In this document: piece by piece, positions 18,258 through 26,058 of the stretch
How positions within the stretch are numbered: position 1 is the stretch's first letter
Layout: every line of letters starts with the position of its first letter
Source of the DNA: Streptomonospora alba
Lineage (GTDB): Bacteria > Actinomycetota > Actinomycetes > Streptosporangiales > Streptosporangiaceae
NCBI RefSeq assembly: GCF_000826685.1
Contig: NZ_JROO01000018.1
Coordinates: 116,448 to 180,447, forward strand
Reading direction: 5' to 3'
DNA: 64,000 bases
The notes under the pieces: model-generated
Databases searched by the model: none
Told to the model about the DNA's origin: nothing
What the model saw: the letters and a program-made list of their open reading frames with translations, nothing else
Made by a program: the position numbers and the translations under genes

Positions 18258-19133
18258 ATGCCCGAGCCCACCTCCGACGAGCACGACCGGCGGCCCGGCG
18301 ACGACGATGGCGCGGCGCCGCCCCCGCGGACCGGGGCCGCCGGTTCGCTCCCCGCGGCCGCCCCGCTGACACCGCGGATGCTGGCCGGGGAGATCCTGGT
18401 CGTACTGGCGCTGTCGCTGTTCGCCTCCGCCGCGGCGGCGGTGATCTCCTTCGTCGGCTCGCTGACGGCGCCGGAGTCGCTGTCGGAGCAGACCGCCAGC
18501 CTGATCGGGTCGCAGGCGGCCGCCGAGCGGCCGTGGCTGGACCTCTCGCGCCAGATCGCCTCACTGGTGTTCGCGATGGCTCCGGTGGCCCTGGTCGTCT
18601 ACCTGCTGCACCGCAGCCGGGAGTCGGCGCGCACGATCGGCTTCGACCTCACCCGCCCCGGCCGCGACCTGCTCGGCGGCGCCGCGCTGGCCGCGCTCAT
18701 CGGCGCCGGAGGGCTGGTGGTCTACCTGGTCTCCTACCAGTTGGGCCTGTCGGTGACCGTCGCGCCCAGCTCCCTCAACGACCACTGGTGGGCGATACCG
18801 GTGCTGCTCCTGCAGGCCGTCAAGAACGGCGTGCTGGAAGAGGTCATCGTCGTGGGCTACCTGCTGCTGCGCCTGGAGCAGCTGGGGTGGTCGCCGCTGC
18901 GCGCGATCCTGGTCGGCTCGCTGCTGCGCGCCGTCTACCACCTCTACCAAGGGGTGGGCATGTTCTTCGGCAACCTCGTCATGGGCCTGGTGTTCTGCTG
19001 GTTCTACCGCCGCTACGGCCGCGTGATGCCCCTGGTCGCCGCCCACTCCCTCATCGACATCGTCGCCTTCATCGGCTCGGTGTACCTGGTCGGCCACGTC
19101 GACTGGCTGCCGGGCGCGGACTCGGGCGGGTGA
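18258..19133 (+). CDS. CPBP-family intramembrane metalloprotease
   Basis: A 291-residue membrane protein with a Pro-rich cytosolic N-terminus and about seven hydrophobic segments. The CPBP/ABI signature is seen as LEEVIVVGYLLLRL (Glu194 and Glu195), then LLRAVYHLYQG (His) and VAAHSLID (His) near the end. The usual EExxxR motif has Val where Arg is expected, a form I regard as common in actinobacterial members. These proteins resemble type II CAAX prenyl endopeptidases, and targets are mostly unknown. ATG 18258 lacks a strong Shine-Dalgarno. Three tandem hairpins separate it from aceA, so it has its own promoter. Confidence 0.85.
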   Translation: MPEPTSDEHDRRPGDDDGAAPPPRTGAAGSLPAAAPLTPRMLAGEILVVLALSLFASAAAAVISFVGSLTAPESLSEQTASLIGSQAAAERPWLDLSRQIASLVFAMAPVALVVYLLHRSRESARTIGFDLTRPGRDLLGGAALAALIGAGGLVVYLVSYQLGLSVTVAPSSLNDHWWAIPVLLLQAVKNGVLEEVIVVGYLLLRLEQLGWSPLRAILVGSLLRAVYHLYQGVGMFFGNLVMGLVFCWFYRRYGRVMPLVAAHSLIDIVAFIGSVYLVGHVDWLPGADSGG

Positions 19134-19205
19134 CCCGGTGCGGGCGCCCGGGGGCGCCTGCACGCGCCGGACGCGGCGCCGCGCAGGCCTTCGCGCCGAG
19201 TGCGC

Positions 19206-20459
19206 TCAGCCGTGCCGCTCCAGGGAGTCCTCCAGGTACCGGGGGCGGCCGAGGAAGAGGCCGGAGGCGAAGTTGGCGGTGATCATGACGACCACCAGGG
19301 CGAGCGGGGCGTGCCAGCCGCCGGAGAGTTCGTGCAGCATGCCGAACAGGAAGGGGCCGGCTCCGGCCATCAGATAGCCGATGCTCTGGGTGGAGGCCGA
19401 CATCGCGGCCGTGGCGCCGGAGGTGCGGGTACGCACCGCGAAGAACGTCAGCGCCAGCGTGAAGGCGGCCATGCCGATACCGATCAGCGTGGTCCACACC
19501 CAGGTGCCCTGCAGCGGCGAGATCCACAGCCCCGCCACCCCGGCGGCGTAGCAGGCGAAGAAGACCGAGACGAAGCCGCGGTGGTCGCGCACGCGCGCCA
19601 TCAGCCCCGGCAGCACCAGCGACATGGGCACCGCCAGCGCCGTCAGGTAGGACAGCATCAGGCCGGCCTCGGCGGCGCCCATGCCCTGGTCGCGCAGCAT
19701 TTCGGCGTACCAGCCGAACATGATGTAGGCGACCGCCGACTGGGTGCCGAAGAACAGCACGCTCTGCCATCCCATGGACGTGCGCAGCACCCGGCCCAGC
19801 GCCACCGGCGCCGAGCCCGAACCCCGCGGCGGCTCGTGGCGCAGCAGCACCAGCCACGGAATCAGCGCCATCAGGCCGAAGGCCCCGTAGAAGCCCAGCG
19901 CCAGTCGCCAGCTCCCGCCGGCCTGCTCGACGGGTACGGTGGCGGCGGCCGCCATGGTCGTACCCAGCGCCAGGAAGGTGGTGTAGACCGTGGTCATCGC
20001 GCCCACGCGGTCAGGGAAGTGCTGCTTGACCAGAGTGGGCAGCAGCACGTTGCCGACCGCGCCGCCCGACAGCGCCACGGCGCTCAGCGCGAGGAAGGGC
20101 AGCGGGTGCTCGACCAGCGGACGCGTGCTCAGCCCCAGCGTCAGCGCCAGCAGTGCGGCCGCCAGCAGCCGGTGCTCGCCCACCGTGCGGATGAGCATGG
20201 GTGTCAGCGACCCGAACAGCGCGAAGCACAGCACCGGCAGCGTGGTCAGCACTCCCGCCAGCACCGCCGACATCTGCAGCCCGTCGCTCACCTCGGTGAG
20301 CAGCGGCCCGACGCTGGTGATGGCGGTGCGCAGGTTCAGCGCGGCCAGCGCGACGCCCAGGACCAGCAGCCACACGACATGCCGGGGCCGCCGTCCGGCG
20401 TTCCCGGGCCCGCCGCCGCCCGCGGACGGCACTGCGGTGTCGGTGGAGGCGCCCCTCAC
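19206..20459 (-). CDS. MFS transporter of the CynX/NimT type
   Basis: A 417-residue, 12-TM transporter. The stretch ALNLRTAITSVGPLLTEV early in the protein is the hallmark of the CynX/NimT (cyanate, 2-nitroimidazole) subfamily. Further segments FGWYAEMLRDQGMGAAEAG and the long TM helices agree. GTG 20459 is preceded by AGGGGG at 6 nt. It is divergent from a FadR-type GntR gene (gap 166 bases), a layout in which the regulator usually controls the transporter. The substrate is unknown; small organic anions or nitroimidazole-like compounds are known for relatives. Confidence 0.9.
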   Translation of the reverse strand: MRGASTDTAVPSAGGGGPGNAGRRPRHVVWLLVLGVALAALNLRTAITSVGPLLTEVSDGLQMSAVLAGVLTTLPVLCFALFGSLTPMLIRTVGEHRLLAAALLALTLGLSTRPLVEHPLPFLALSAVALSGGAVGNVLLPTLVKQHFPDRVGAMTTVYTTFLALGTTMAAAATVPVEQAGGSWRLALGFYGAFGLMALIPWLVLLRHEPPRGSGSAPVALGRVLRTSMGWQSVLFFGTQSAVAYIMFGWYAEMLRDQGMGAAEAGLMLSYLTALAVPMSLVLPGLMARVRDHRGFVSVFFACYAAGVAGLWISPLQGTWVWTTLIGIGMAAFTLALTFFAVRTRTSGATAAMSASTQSIGYLMAGAGPFLFGMLHELSGGWHAPLALVVVMITANFASGLFLGRPRYLEDSLERHG

Positions 20460-20625
20460 GCTGTCCCCCTGAAGGAAGAGATGGGATCACAGGATCTACA
20501 TCATGACCGTAACGCATTCGGCGCCGGTACCGCCTCTGAGCCCGATCTGATCTAAGCTCCGCCCTAACCGCCCGCACACCCGACCGGCCATTCCGCTCAT
20601 GGCCGCCACCTGTAGGAGGTAACGC

Positions 20626-21318
20626 GTGCCTCTCGCTTCGACGCGCCGCACTGGCCTTGTCGATCAGGTCATCAGTCAACTGCGCGCCCAGATCGACTCC
20701 GGCGAGTGGGGCATCGGCGACCGCATCCCCACCGAGTCCGAGCTCTCCGATCAGCTGGAGGTGGGGCGCAACACCGTCAGAGAGGCGGTCCGCGCGCTGG
20801 CCCACGCAGGGCTGCTGGAGATCCGCCAGGGCGCCGGGACGTTCGTACGCGCCTCCAGCGAACTGGGCGGAGCGCTGCGCCGCCGGCTGGAGCGCTCCCG
20901 GCTCAGGGAGAACCTGGAGGTGCGGCGGGCCCTGGAGATGGAGGCGGCGCGCCTGGCCGCGCTGCGCCACACCGACAAGGACCTGGCCGACATCGACCAC
21001 GCCATCGCGCTGCGCGACGCCGCGTGGCGGGAGGGCGACATGGCCGCGTTCGTCGAGGCCGACTTCTCCTTCCACCGCACGATCGTCAACGCCACGCACA
21101 ACCCGCTGCTGACCGACCTCTACGACGACATCTCCCAGGCCGTCTACGACAGCATCGCCCACACGGCCTACGGCATCCCCGACGACAACGGCCAGATCGA
21201 CCACCGCGGCATCGACCACAAAGGGCTGGCCGAGGCCGTCCGGGCGGGCGACCCCGACCGGTCGCTGCACGAGGCCGCCTGCTACCTCGACGAGCTGCTC
21301 TCGCTGGCGGGTGAGTGA
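20626..21318 (+). CDS. GntR-family regulator, FadR subfamily (FCD domain)
   Basis: A 230-residue regulator. The winged helix covers DQVISQLRAQIDSGEWGIGDRIPTE in part, then SELSDQLEVGRNTVREAVRALAHAGLL and RQGAGTFVRA. The FCD effector domain has EVRRALEMEAARLAA, the metal-binding ADFSFHRTIV (Asp/His) and HKGLAEAVRAGD (His). Such proteins respond to organic acids through a bound metal. GTG 20626 has a textbook AGGAGG at 6 nt. It is divergent from the NimT-type transporter and its 3' end overlaps the convergent TetR gene by 37 bases. Confidence 0.92.
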   Translation: MPLASTRRTGLVDQVISQLRAQIDSGEWGIGDRIPTESELSDQLEVGRNTVREAVRALAHAGLLEIRQGAGTFVRASSELGGALRRRLERSRLRENLEVRRALEMEAARLAALRHTDKDLADIDHAIALRDAAWREGDMAAFVEADFSFHRTIVNATHNPLLTDLYDDISQAVYDSIAHTAYGIPDDNGQIDHRGIDHKGLAEAVRAGDPDRSLHEAACYLDELLSLAGE

Positions 21319-21953
21319 AGCAGAAGACTGGAGCCCACCCGCCACATGGCTTCCAGCAGCTCGGCGCGCGGCGGATCGGCGTCGCCGCTGAGCGCCTCGG
21401 CCATCAGCTCGCGGAAGGCGCCCAAGGTGGCGGCCGCGGCGAAGCGGGGTGAGAACGAGCCGTCCAGCTCGCCCTCGCGCTGGGCCTTGGCGATGCTGCG
21501 CGCGGCGAGGTCGATCTGGCGCGCCAGACGCTGGGCGTCGGTCTGGGCGGCGGCGGGCTCGCACAGCCGCCGGCCGATGACCATCCGGCCCAGCGGGGCG
21601 TCGCACAGGAAGTCGATCTCGCGGCGCAGGCGCGCGTGCTCGCGCTCGGGCCAGCTCAGCGCGCCGTCGAGGCGGGTGGTGAAGACCTCGAAGTCGTAGC
21701 CGTCGTAGAAGTCGTCGACCACGGCGGCCACGAGGCCGTCCTTGCCGGCGAAGTAGCGGTAGAGCAGCCCCGCCGAGACCCCGGCTCGCCGGGCGACGGC
21801 GGCCACCTCCAACGTTCCGTCGCCCTCCAGGATCGCGGCGCGGGCCCCGGCCAGTAATCGCGCCCGAGTGGCCCGGCCGCGCGCCGATACGGCGCCGCCC
21901 GCCCCATTGGATTCGACGGCGGTGTCGCCGGGCGCATTCGCTTCGTCGCTCAT
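21282..21953 (-). CDS. TetR-family transcriptional regulator
   Basis: A 223-residue regulator. After a Gly/Ala-rich lead, the HTH is RARLLAGARAAILEGDGT, then ARRAGVSAGLLYRYFAGKDGLV. The C-terminal part (DFYDGYDFEVFTTRL, DFLCDAPLGRMVIGRRLCE, FAAAATLGAFRELMAEAL) matches actinobacterial TetR members with a TetR_C-like all-helical fold. ATG 21953 begins MSDEAN; a longer in-frame start at 22025 has no better ribosome site. It overlaps the GntR gene tail to tail. The target is unknown. Confidence 0.88.
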   Translation of the reverse strand: MSDEANAPGDTAVESNGAGGAVSARGRATRARLLAGARAAILEGDGTLEVAAVARRAGVSAGLLYRYFAGKDGLVAAVVDDFYDGYDFEVFTTRLDGALSWPEREHARLRREIDFLCDAPLGRMVIGRRLCEPAAAQTDAQRLARQIDLAARSIAKAQREGELDGSFSPRFAAAATLGAFRELMAEALSGDADPPRAELLEAMWRVGSSLLLHSPASESSSSR

Positions 21954-22112
21954 CGTGGTCACCGGTTCCAAGCCTGTACCCGCGTTTCTCGGATCCCCTC
22001 GCCCCAGTGTGCCGGGTGTCAGCACTCCGCGGCGCCGCGTATCCGAATCCGGCCACGCGGCACCGCGGTCGCCGACGGAGCGGGCCGCGCGGCCGGGATT
22101 TCGGTCCGCTCG

Positions 22113-22406
22113 TCACTTCTCCTCTGTGGCACCGAGGCGGGTGAGCGCGAGGACGTAGGGACGCACGCGGGGCGGGCGCGGGCGGCGGCGTCGGTGCGGC
22201 GGGAGAGGCGGCGGCTGCGGGACCTGCGTCCGCTGCGGTAGCCGCGGGCGCCACGGGAGCGGGGGCAGCGTGTGGTTGGCGGCCCGCGGGTTGCCGCAGT
22301 AGCCGCAGATGTCGTTCCGCTGCTCGTTGGTCAGGGTGCACAGGCGGCAGTCCCAGGTGCGCGACCGGAGTCCGCCGGAGTGGCCCGTCTGCGGATCGGG
22401 TTCCAT
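22113..22406 (-). CDS. Microprotein with a RanBP2-type zinc finger
   Basis: A 97-residue protein. Residues 18-41 contain W18-x-C20-x2-C23-x3-N27-x6-C34-x2-C37 followed by GNPR, which is the exact spacing of the RanBP2/NZF zinc finger (PF00641), a fold that binds ubiquitin or single-stranded RNA in eukaryotes. The rest is a Pro/Arg-rich tail with no predicted fold. It starts 6 bases after the stop of the next upstream gene on the same strand, with GGAG at 9 nt, so the two form an operon. The bacterial role is unknown; RNA binding or protein recruitment are guesses. Confidence 0.7.
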   Translation of the reverse strand: MEPDPQTGHSGGLRSRTWDCRLCTLTNEQRNDICGYCGNPRAANHTLPPLPWRPRLPQRTQVPQPPPLPPHRRRRPRPPRVRPYVLALTRLGATEEK

Positions 22407-22412
22407 GGCGGC

Positions 22413-22682
22413 TCACTCCGAGTGGGGCATACGCGGCGGCGGGACGCGGCCGGGCGGGCGGTTCAGCAGGCGCTCCATCCGGATGTGGGAGCCGGCACCG
22501 AGCGTGGGGGCGAATCCGCTGCCACAGCGGTTGAGACGGGGCCGAAGACTCGCGTAGTAGGCGCCGAAACTGCCGTCGTCATTCCTGGATGCCCAGACCC
22601 GGTACACGGAATTGACCCGGTTGAGGTCGATGAGTCGGATTTGTATTTCTATGGGGAAGTCGGAGTAGTCGTCGGATGCCAT
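22413..22682 (-). CDS. Small protein of unknown function
   Basis: An 89-residue protein starting MASDDYSDFPIEIQIRLIDL, with a VYRVWASRNDDGSFGAYYASL segment that looks like two beta strands with a turn, and a Pro/Arg-rich tail. I do not recognise a family. ATG 22682 has GGGAG at 6 nt. The first half is clearly lower in GC than the surrounding genes. It forms an operon with the zinc-finger microprotein and is divergent from an XRE regulator across a 145-base gap holding a perfect 9-bp inverted repeat. Confidence 0.65.
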   Translation of the reverse strand: MASDDYSDFPIEIQIRLIDLNRVNSVYRVWASRNDDGSFGAYYASLRPRLNRCGSGFAPTLGAGSHIRMERLLNRPPGRVPPPRMPHSE

Positions 22683-22757
22683 GGAGACTCCCGGTGGTGC
22701 GCACGGCTTCGTTTCTGTACCGCCAGTGTCTCCGAACCCCTAATACCTGCATGAACG

Positions 22758-22787
22758 TCCGCACAATCTTGGGAAGTGTTGTGCGGA
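22758..22787. promoter_or_regulatory. Perfect 9-bp inverted repeat between divergent genes
   Basis: TCCGCACAA (22758-22766) and TTGTGCGGA (22779-22787) are exact complements around 12 nt. The site lies between the start of the small-protein operon (22682) and the XRE gene (22828) and can serve both. Confidence 0.6.
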
Positions 22788-22827
22788 AGAGTGCGCAGAA
22801 GTACTGGAGGGGTGGCATCATCGAAGC

Positions 22828-23604
22828 ATGTGGGAGGAATTCGGAAGGCATCTCCGGGACCAGCGAAACCGGTCCGGACTTACTCTTGACCAAGCTGCTC
22901 CCGCCATTGGTCAGAGCGCTTCTCTCCTCGGAAAGCTCGAACGGGGCGAACGCGTCTGCCAGAGGCCGACGGCCCAAGCATTGGACGATCTTTACAACGC
23001 GAACGGCACCTTGATCGACCGATGGACCAGGACGCAGGCTCGCAGCAGCGACCCGACGTGGTCTCGTCAGGCGACCGAGTGCGAGGCCAGAGCCGCGAAC
23101 ATCAAGCAGTTCAACGCCATGGTGCTGCCCGGCATACTCCAGATCCCGGCTTACGCCGGCGCGCTCTTCCACGACGGGCGCCCCGGCGAAGACACGAGAG
23201 GCGTCGTCGCCGCGCGCTGCAGCCGCCTCGGTGCTCTGTCGGCGTCACTGGAGTACGTCGTTCCGGACCATGTGCTCAGGACTGCGGTCGGCGGCGCGGA
23301 GACGATGGCGGAGCAGCTCGCCCACGTACTGCAATTGACGGAGTCCGGCCGCATCCGCGTCCAAATCCTCCCAGCAGGGGCAGGGACTCACGCCGGGCTT
23401 GCCGGACACTTCCGGTTGTTCTCGTTCCACGACAGGTTGCCGATGGCCTATGCGGAACATGTCAGCGGCGGTGTGCTCATCGATGACGCGGCCGAGGTTC
23501 ATCGCCTGGGGGCGCTATGGGGCACCCTCAGCGCTTTTGCCTATGATCCGTCCCGTAGCCGGATTTTGATCAAGGAGATGGAACATGAATACCGAATGGG
23601 CTAA
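22828..23604 (+). CDS. XRE regulator with DUF5753 domain (Scr1 type)
   Basis: A 258-residue protein. The XRE HTH is FGRHLRDQRNRSGLTLDQAA, then IGQSASLLGKLERGERVCQRP. The DUF5753 part begins around residue 80 with ATECEARAANIKQFNAMVLPGILQIPAYAG and ends SGGVLIDDAAEVHRLG. The family is expanded in Streptomyces and relatives, nearly always upstream of a DUF397 gene, which is also the case here. No good Shine-Dalgarno is at a proper distance (GGAGGGG is 15 nt away), so translation may start from a leaderless message. Its 3' end overlaps the DUF397 start by 20 bases. Confidence 0.9.
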   Translation: MWEEFGRHLRDQRNRSGLTLDQAAPAIGQSASLLGKLERGERVCQRPTAQALDDLYNANGTLIDRWTRTQARSSDPTWSRQATECEARAANIKQFNAMVLPGILQIPAYAGALFHDGRPGEDTRGVVAARCSRLGALSASLEYVVPDHVLRTAVGGAETMAEQLAHVLQLTESGRIRVQILPAGAGTHAGLAGHFRLFSFHDRLPMAYAEHVSGGVLIDDAAEVHRLGALWGTLSAFAYDPSRSRILIKEMEHEYRMG

Positions 23605-23758
23605 GTCGACCTACAGCCACGCCTCCGGCGACTGCGTCGAGTGCCGCGCCGACGACCTCACCGCTCAAGTAAGAGACACCCAGCACCCCGACCACGGCCA
23701 CCTCACCTTCCCCCACCACGAATGGGCCGCCTTCGTCGCCGAGCTCGGCTCCCTCTGA
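23585..23758 (+). CDS. DUF397 domain protein
   Basis: A 57-residue protein with MNTEWAKSTYSHASGDCVEC, a VRDTQ strand and the closing FPHHEWAAFVAELGSL, the diagnostic DUF397 features (W/S at the start, GxCVE, and WxxF near the end). AAGGAG lies 7 nt upstream, inside the XRE gene, so the two genes are translationally coupled. DUF397 proteins act as partners or antagonists of their adjacent XRE regulator in Streptomyces (BldB-like and Scr2-like roles). Confidence 0.9.
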   Translation: MNTEWAKSTYSHASGDCVECRADDLTAQVRDTQHPDHGHLTFPHHEWAAFVAELGSL

Positions 23759-23778
23759 CCCCGCCCCGCCCGCCACCG

Positions 23779-23804
23779 GCCCCCGACACCTCCCTGCCGG
23801 GGGC
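23779..23804 (+). terminator. Hairpin after the XRE-DUF397 pair
   Basis: GCCCCCG (23779-23785) and CGGGGGC (23798-23804) form a 7-bp stem with a 12-nt loop, followed by GTTCTCATT. Confidence 0.5.
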
Positions 23805-23984
23805 GTTCTCATTCCGCCGCGCTGCCTCCGCCCGTTTCCGCTGACGCCCCCCGGCTCCGGCGTTCCGAACCTGCCCGCGCAGGGCGGCTGTTCCGCCGGG
23901 CGACGGTGATCGACGAGGGCCGACCGGCCTTCGACGACGACCTGGCCGGACCGCACGCGGCCGCCCCCACTGCCGCGCACCCTG

Positions 23985-24185
23985 GTGGTGGCCCTGAACG
24001 GGGGCGCGCCCATCGAGGTGGACGGCGCGGTAACGGCCGCTGTCGAAGGCCGCAAGCGGCTCGAGCTGAGTGGGAATCCGGCGACCGTCGTCGCCGAGGT
24101 CGCCGCCCGAGACCCGGTCGCCGCCATCACGCTGCGCAAACCCCACATCCAGGAGTTGGTTCTCCGGATCTACGCCGGAACGTGA
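23985..24185 (+). pseudogene. Possible 3' remnant of an ABC transporter ATPase
   Basis: A 66-residue frame ends in AAITLRKPHIQELVLRIYAG, which resembles the extreme C-terminus of DrrA-type ABC-2 ATPases (a V/L-T-x-x-x-P-x-I/L-E-E-hydrophobic pattern before the stop). No ATPase motifs exist upstream, where the frame meets a stop at 23907-23909. The preceding 220 bases of the 23759-24312 gap carry no recognisable gene. The resemblance is weak, so this may also be a short unknown protein. Confidence 0.3.
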
Positions 24186-24209
24186 CCGCAACGGTGTGTC
24201 ATCGAGACT

Positions 24210-24223
24210 TCACCTCAGGGTGA
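24210..24223. promoter_or_regulatory. Small dyad upstream of phoD
   Basis: TCACC-TCAG-GGTGA lies 90 bases before phoD. CTTCACC resembles one half of an actinobacterial Pho box, but a tandem direct repeat is not present, so PhoP control is only a possibility. Confidence 0.25.
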
Positions 24224-24312
24224 CCATAGCCTCGTTCTGCGGCCATGACGGGACCGGACGATCGATCGCGGACGCATCGCCGTCCGCGGCACGACCCTGC
24301 TGGAGGTCTTCC

Positions 24313-25929
24313 TTGTCCCTCACCGCCAGACGCATCCGTTCCGCCGCATCCGTCCGCACCCGCGTCGAGCGGCGCCGCTTCCTCGGCATCGGCACGGCTT
24401 CGGCCGCCGCCGTCGCGCTGGGGACCGGCCTGTTCTCCGCCACCGCCTCCGCCGAACCGGCCGACAAGAAGCGCGACTACCCGTTCACCCTGGGCGTCGC
24501 CTCCGGAGATCCGACCGAGGACGGGTTCGTGCTGTGGACCCGCCTCGCACCCGACCCGCTGGCCGCCGACGGCAAGGGCGGCATGCCGGACCGCCCCATC
24601 ACCGTGGAGTACCAGGTGGCGCTGGACTCCAGGTTCCGCCGGATCGTCCACCGGGGCAGCGCGGAGGCCTCCCCCGAACTCGGCCACTCCGTGCACCCCG
24701 AGATCACCGGACTGGCCTCGGGGCGGGAGTACTACTACCGCTTCCGCGCGATGGGCGACGTCAGCCCGATCGGAACCACCCGCACCGCTCCCCCGGCGTC
24801 GTCGATGGCCGGGTCGCTGTCCTTCGCCTTCGCCTCCTGCCAGAAGTGGGACCAGGGCCACTACACCGCCTATGAGCATATGGCCCAGGAGGACCTCGAC
24901 CTGGTGCTGCACCTGGGCGACTACATCTACGAGTACCCCATCGAGGGCGACCTTCGCGGCAGCGTCCCCGACCACCTCCTCGTGGAGACGACGCAGCTGA
25001 AGCACTACCGGGTGCGCTACGCCCTCTACAAGTCCGACGTCCACCTGCAGAACGCCCACGCGCGCTTCCCGTGGCTGGTCGTGCCCGACGACCACGAGGT
25101 CGACAACAACTGGGCCGACGAGATCTCCCAGGACGACGACCCGTCCGCGGAGTTCCTGCAGCGGCGCGCCGACGCCTTCCAGGCCTACTACGAGAACATG
25201 CCGCTGCGCCGCTCCTCCATGCCGGTCGGGCCCGACATGGGCCTGCACCGCCGGATCTCCTACGGGCGCCTGGCCGACTTCACCATGCTCGACACCCGCC
25301 AGTACCGCGACGACCAGGCCTGCAGCGGGCGGTTGGAGGACGACTGCGACGCCAGGTTCGACCGAAACCGCTCCATCCTGGGCGAGCGGCAGCGAAAGTG
25401 GCTGCTCGACGGCTTCAGCGGCTCGCCGGCGCGCTGGCAGATCCTGGGCAACCAGTCGCCCATGACCCAGACCGACAACACGCCCGGCGAGGGCGCCAGC
25501 GTGTGGATGGACCCCTGGGACGGCTACGCCGCCGACCGCGAGCGGGTGCTGGACGCAGCGGTGCAGCGGGACGTGCGCAACCTGGTGGTGGTCACCGGGG
25601 ACCGCCACCAGAACTACGCGGTCGATCTGAAGGCCGACTACCGCGACGAGAAGGCGCCGACGGTGGCCACGGAGTTCGTGGGCACGTCGATCTCGACCAA
25701 CGGCGACGGCGAGGACCTCGGCGAGCAGGGGCGGCGCTTCCTGGAGGCCAATCCGCACTTCGCGTTCGTCAACGAGCAGCGCGGCTACGTGCGCTGCACG
25801 GTCTCACCCGAGGAGTGGCGCACCGACTTCCGCGTGGTGCCGTACGTGACCCAGCAGGGCGCGCCGGTGTCGACGCGGGCGAGCTTCACGGTCGCCGACG
25901 GCACCCCGGGGGTGGTGCAGCGGCCCTGA
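24313..25929 (+). CDS. phoD: PhoD-type alkaline phosphatase, Tat-exported
   Basis: A 538-residue secreted phosphodiesterase/phosphatase. The N-terminus has the twin-arginine motif ERRRFLGIG followed by a hydrophobic stretch and ATASAEP, a likely signal peptidase site. The PhoD N-domain (PFTLGVASGDPTEDGFVLWTR) precedes the metallophosphatase core: FASCQKWD, LVLHLGDYIYEY, VVPDDHEVDNNW, LGNQSPM and VVTGDRHQNYA. These supply the Ca2+/Fe3+ ligands known for PhoD. The TTG start at 24313 is chosen because GGAGG sits 6 nt upstream and the Tat signal starts at once; no ATG or GTG fits. It probably scavenges phosphate from teichoic acid or phosphodiesters. Confidence 0.93.
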   Translation: MSLTARRIRSAASVRTRVERRRFLGIGTASAAAVALGTGLFSATASAEPADKKRDYPFTLGVASGDPTEDGFVLWTRLAPDPLAADGKGGMPDRPITVEYQVALDSRFRRIVHRGSAEASPELGHSVHPEITGLASGREYYYRFRAMGDVSPIGTTRTAPPASSMAGSLSFAFASCQKWDQGHYTAYEHMAQEDLDLVLHLGDYIYEYPIEGDLRGSVPDHLLVETTQLKHYRVRYALYKSDVHLQNAHARFPWLVVPDDHEVDNNWADEISQDDDPSAEFLQRRADAFQAYYENMPLRRSSMPVGPDMGLHRRISYGRLADFTMLDTRQYRDDQACSGRLEDDCDARFDRNRSILGERQRKWLLDGFSGSPARWQILGNQSPMTQTDNTPGEGASVWMDPWDGYAADRERVLDAAVQRDVRNLVVVTGDRHQNYAVDLKADYRDEKAPTVATEFVGTSISTNGDGEDLGEQGRRFLEANPHFAFVNEQRGYVRCTVSPEEWRTDFRVVPYVTQQGAPVSTRASFTVADGTPGVVQRP

Positions 25930-25952
25930 GGCCCCGGCGCTCTCACCGTCCT

Positions 25953-26033
25953 CCCGACCCCCGTTGATCTTGTACTTACCGTAGCGGGAAAACGCTTGCC
26001 GTGACGGTAGATACAAGATCAACGGGGGTCGGG
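25953..26033. repeat. 81-nt palindromic element with 22-bp perfect arms
   Basis: The arms 25953-25974 and 26012-26033 are exact reverse complements over 22 nt. Inside, after one mismatch, TTACCGT (25976-25982) pairs with ACGGTAG (26004-26010), so the fold goes on to a small loop around AAAACGC. It lies between the convergent phoD and the RraA-like gene. It can act as a bidirectional terminator, but the low-GC core (GTTGATCTTGTA) and its perfection are more like a dispersed palindromic or MITE-like unit. Confidence 0.75.
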
Positions 26034-26058
26034 CCGTGGCGGGTGGGTGGGTGGCGGC

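Noticed and set aside
20011..22416. Minus-strand open frame of about 800 codons
   Set aside because: It crosses the MFS, GntR, TetR and zinc-finger genes in the wrong frame and has no domain.
24190..24312. Pho box before phoD
   Set aside because: Only one half resembling the repeat is present; no tandem 11-bp repeats. Kept as a low-confidence dyad only.
24313..25929. Longer phoD from an upstream start near 24070
   Set aside because: The added sequence has no signal or family character, while TTG 24313 has a good ribosome site and puts the Tat signal at the N-terminus.
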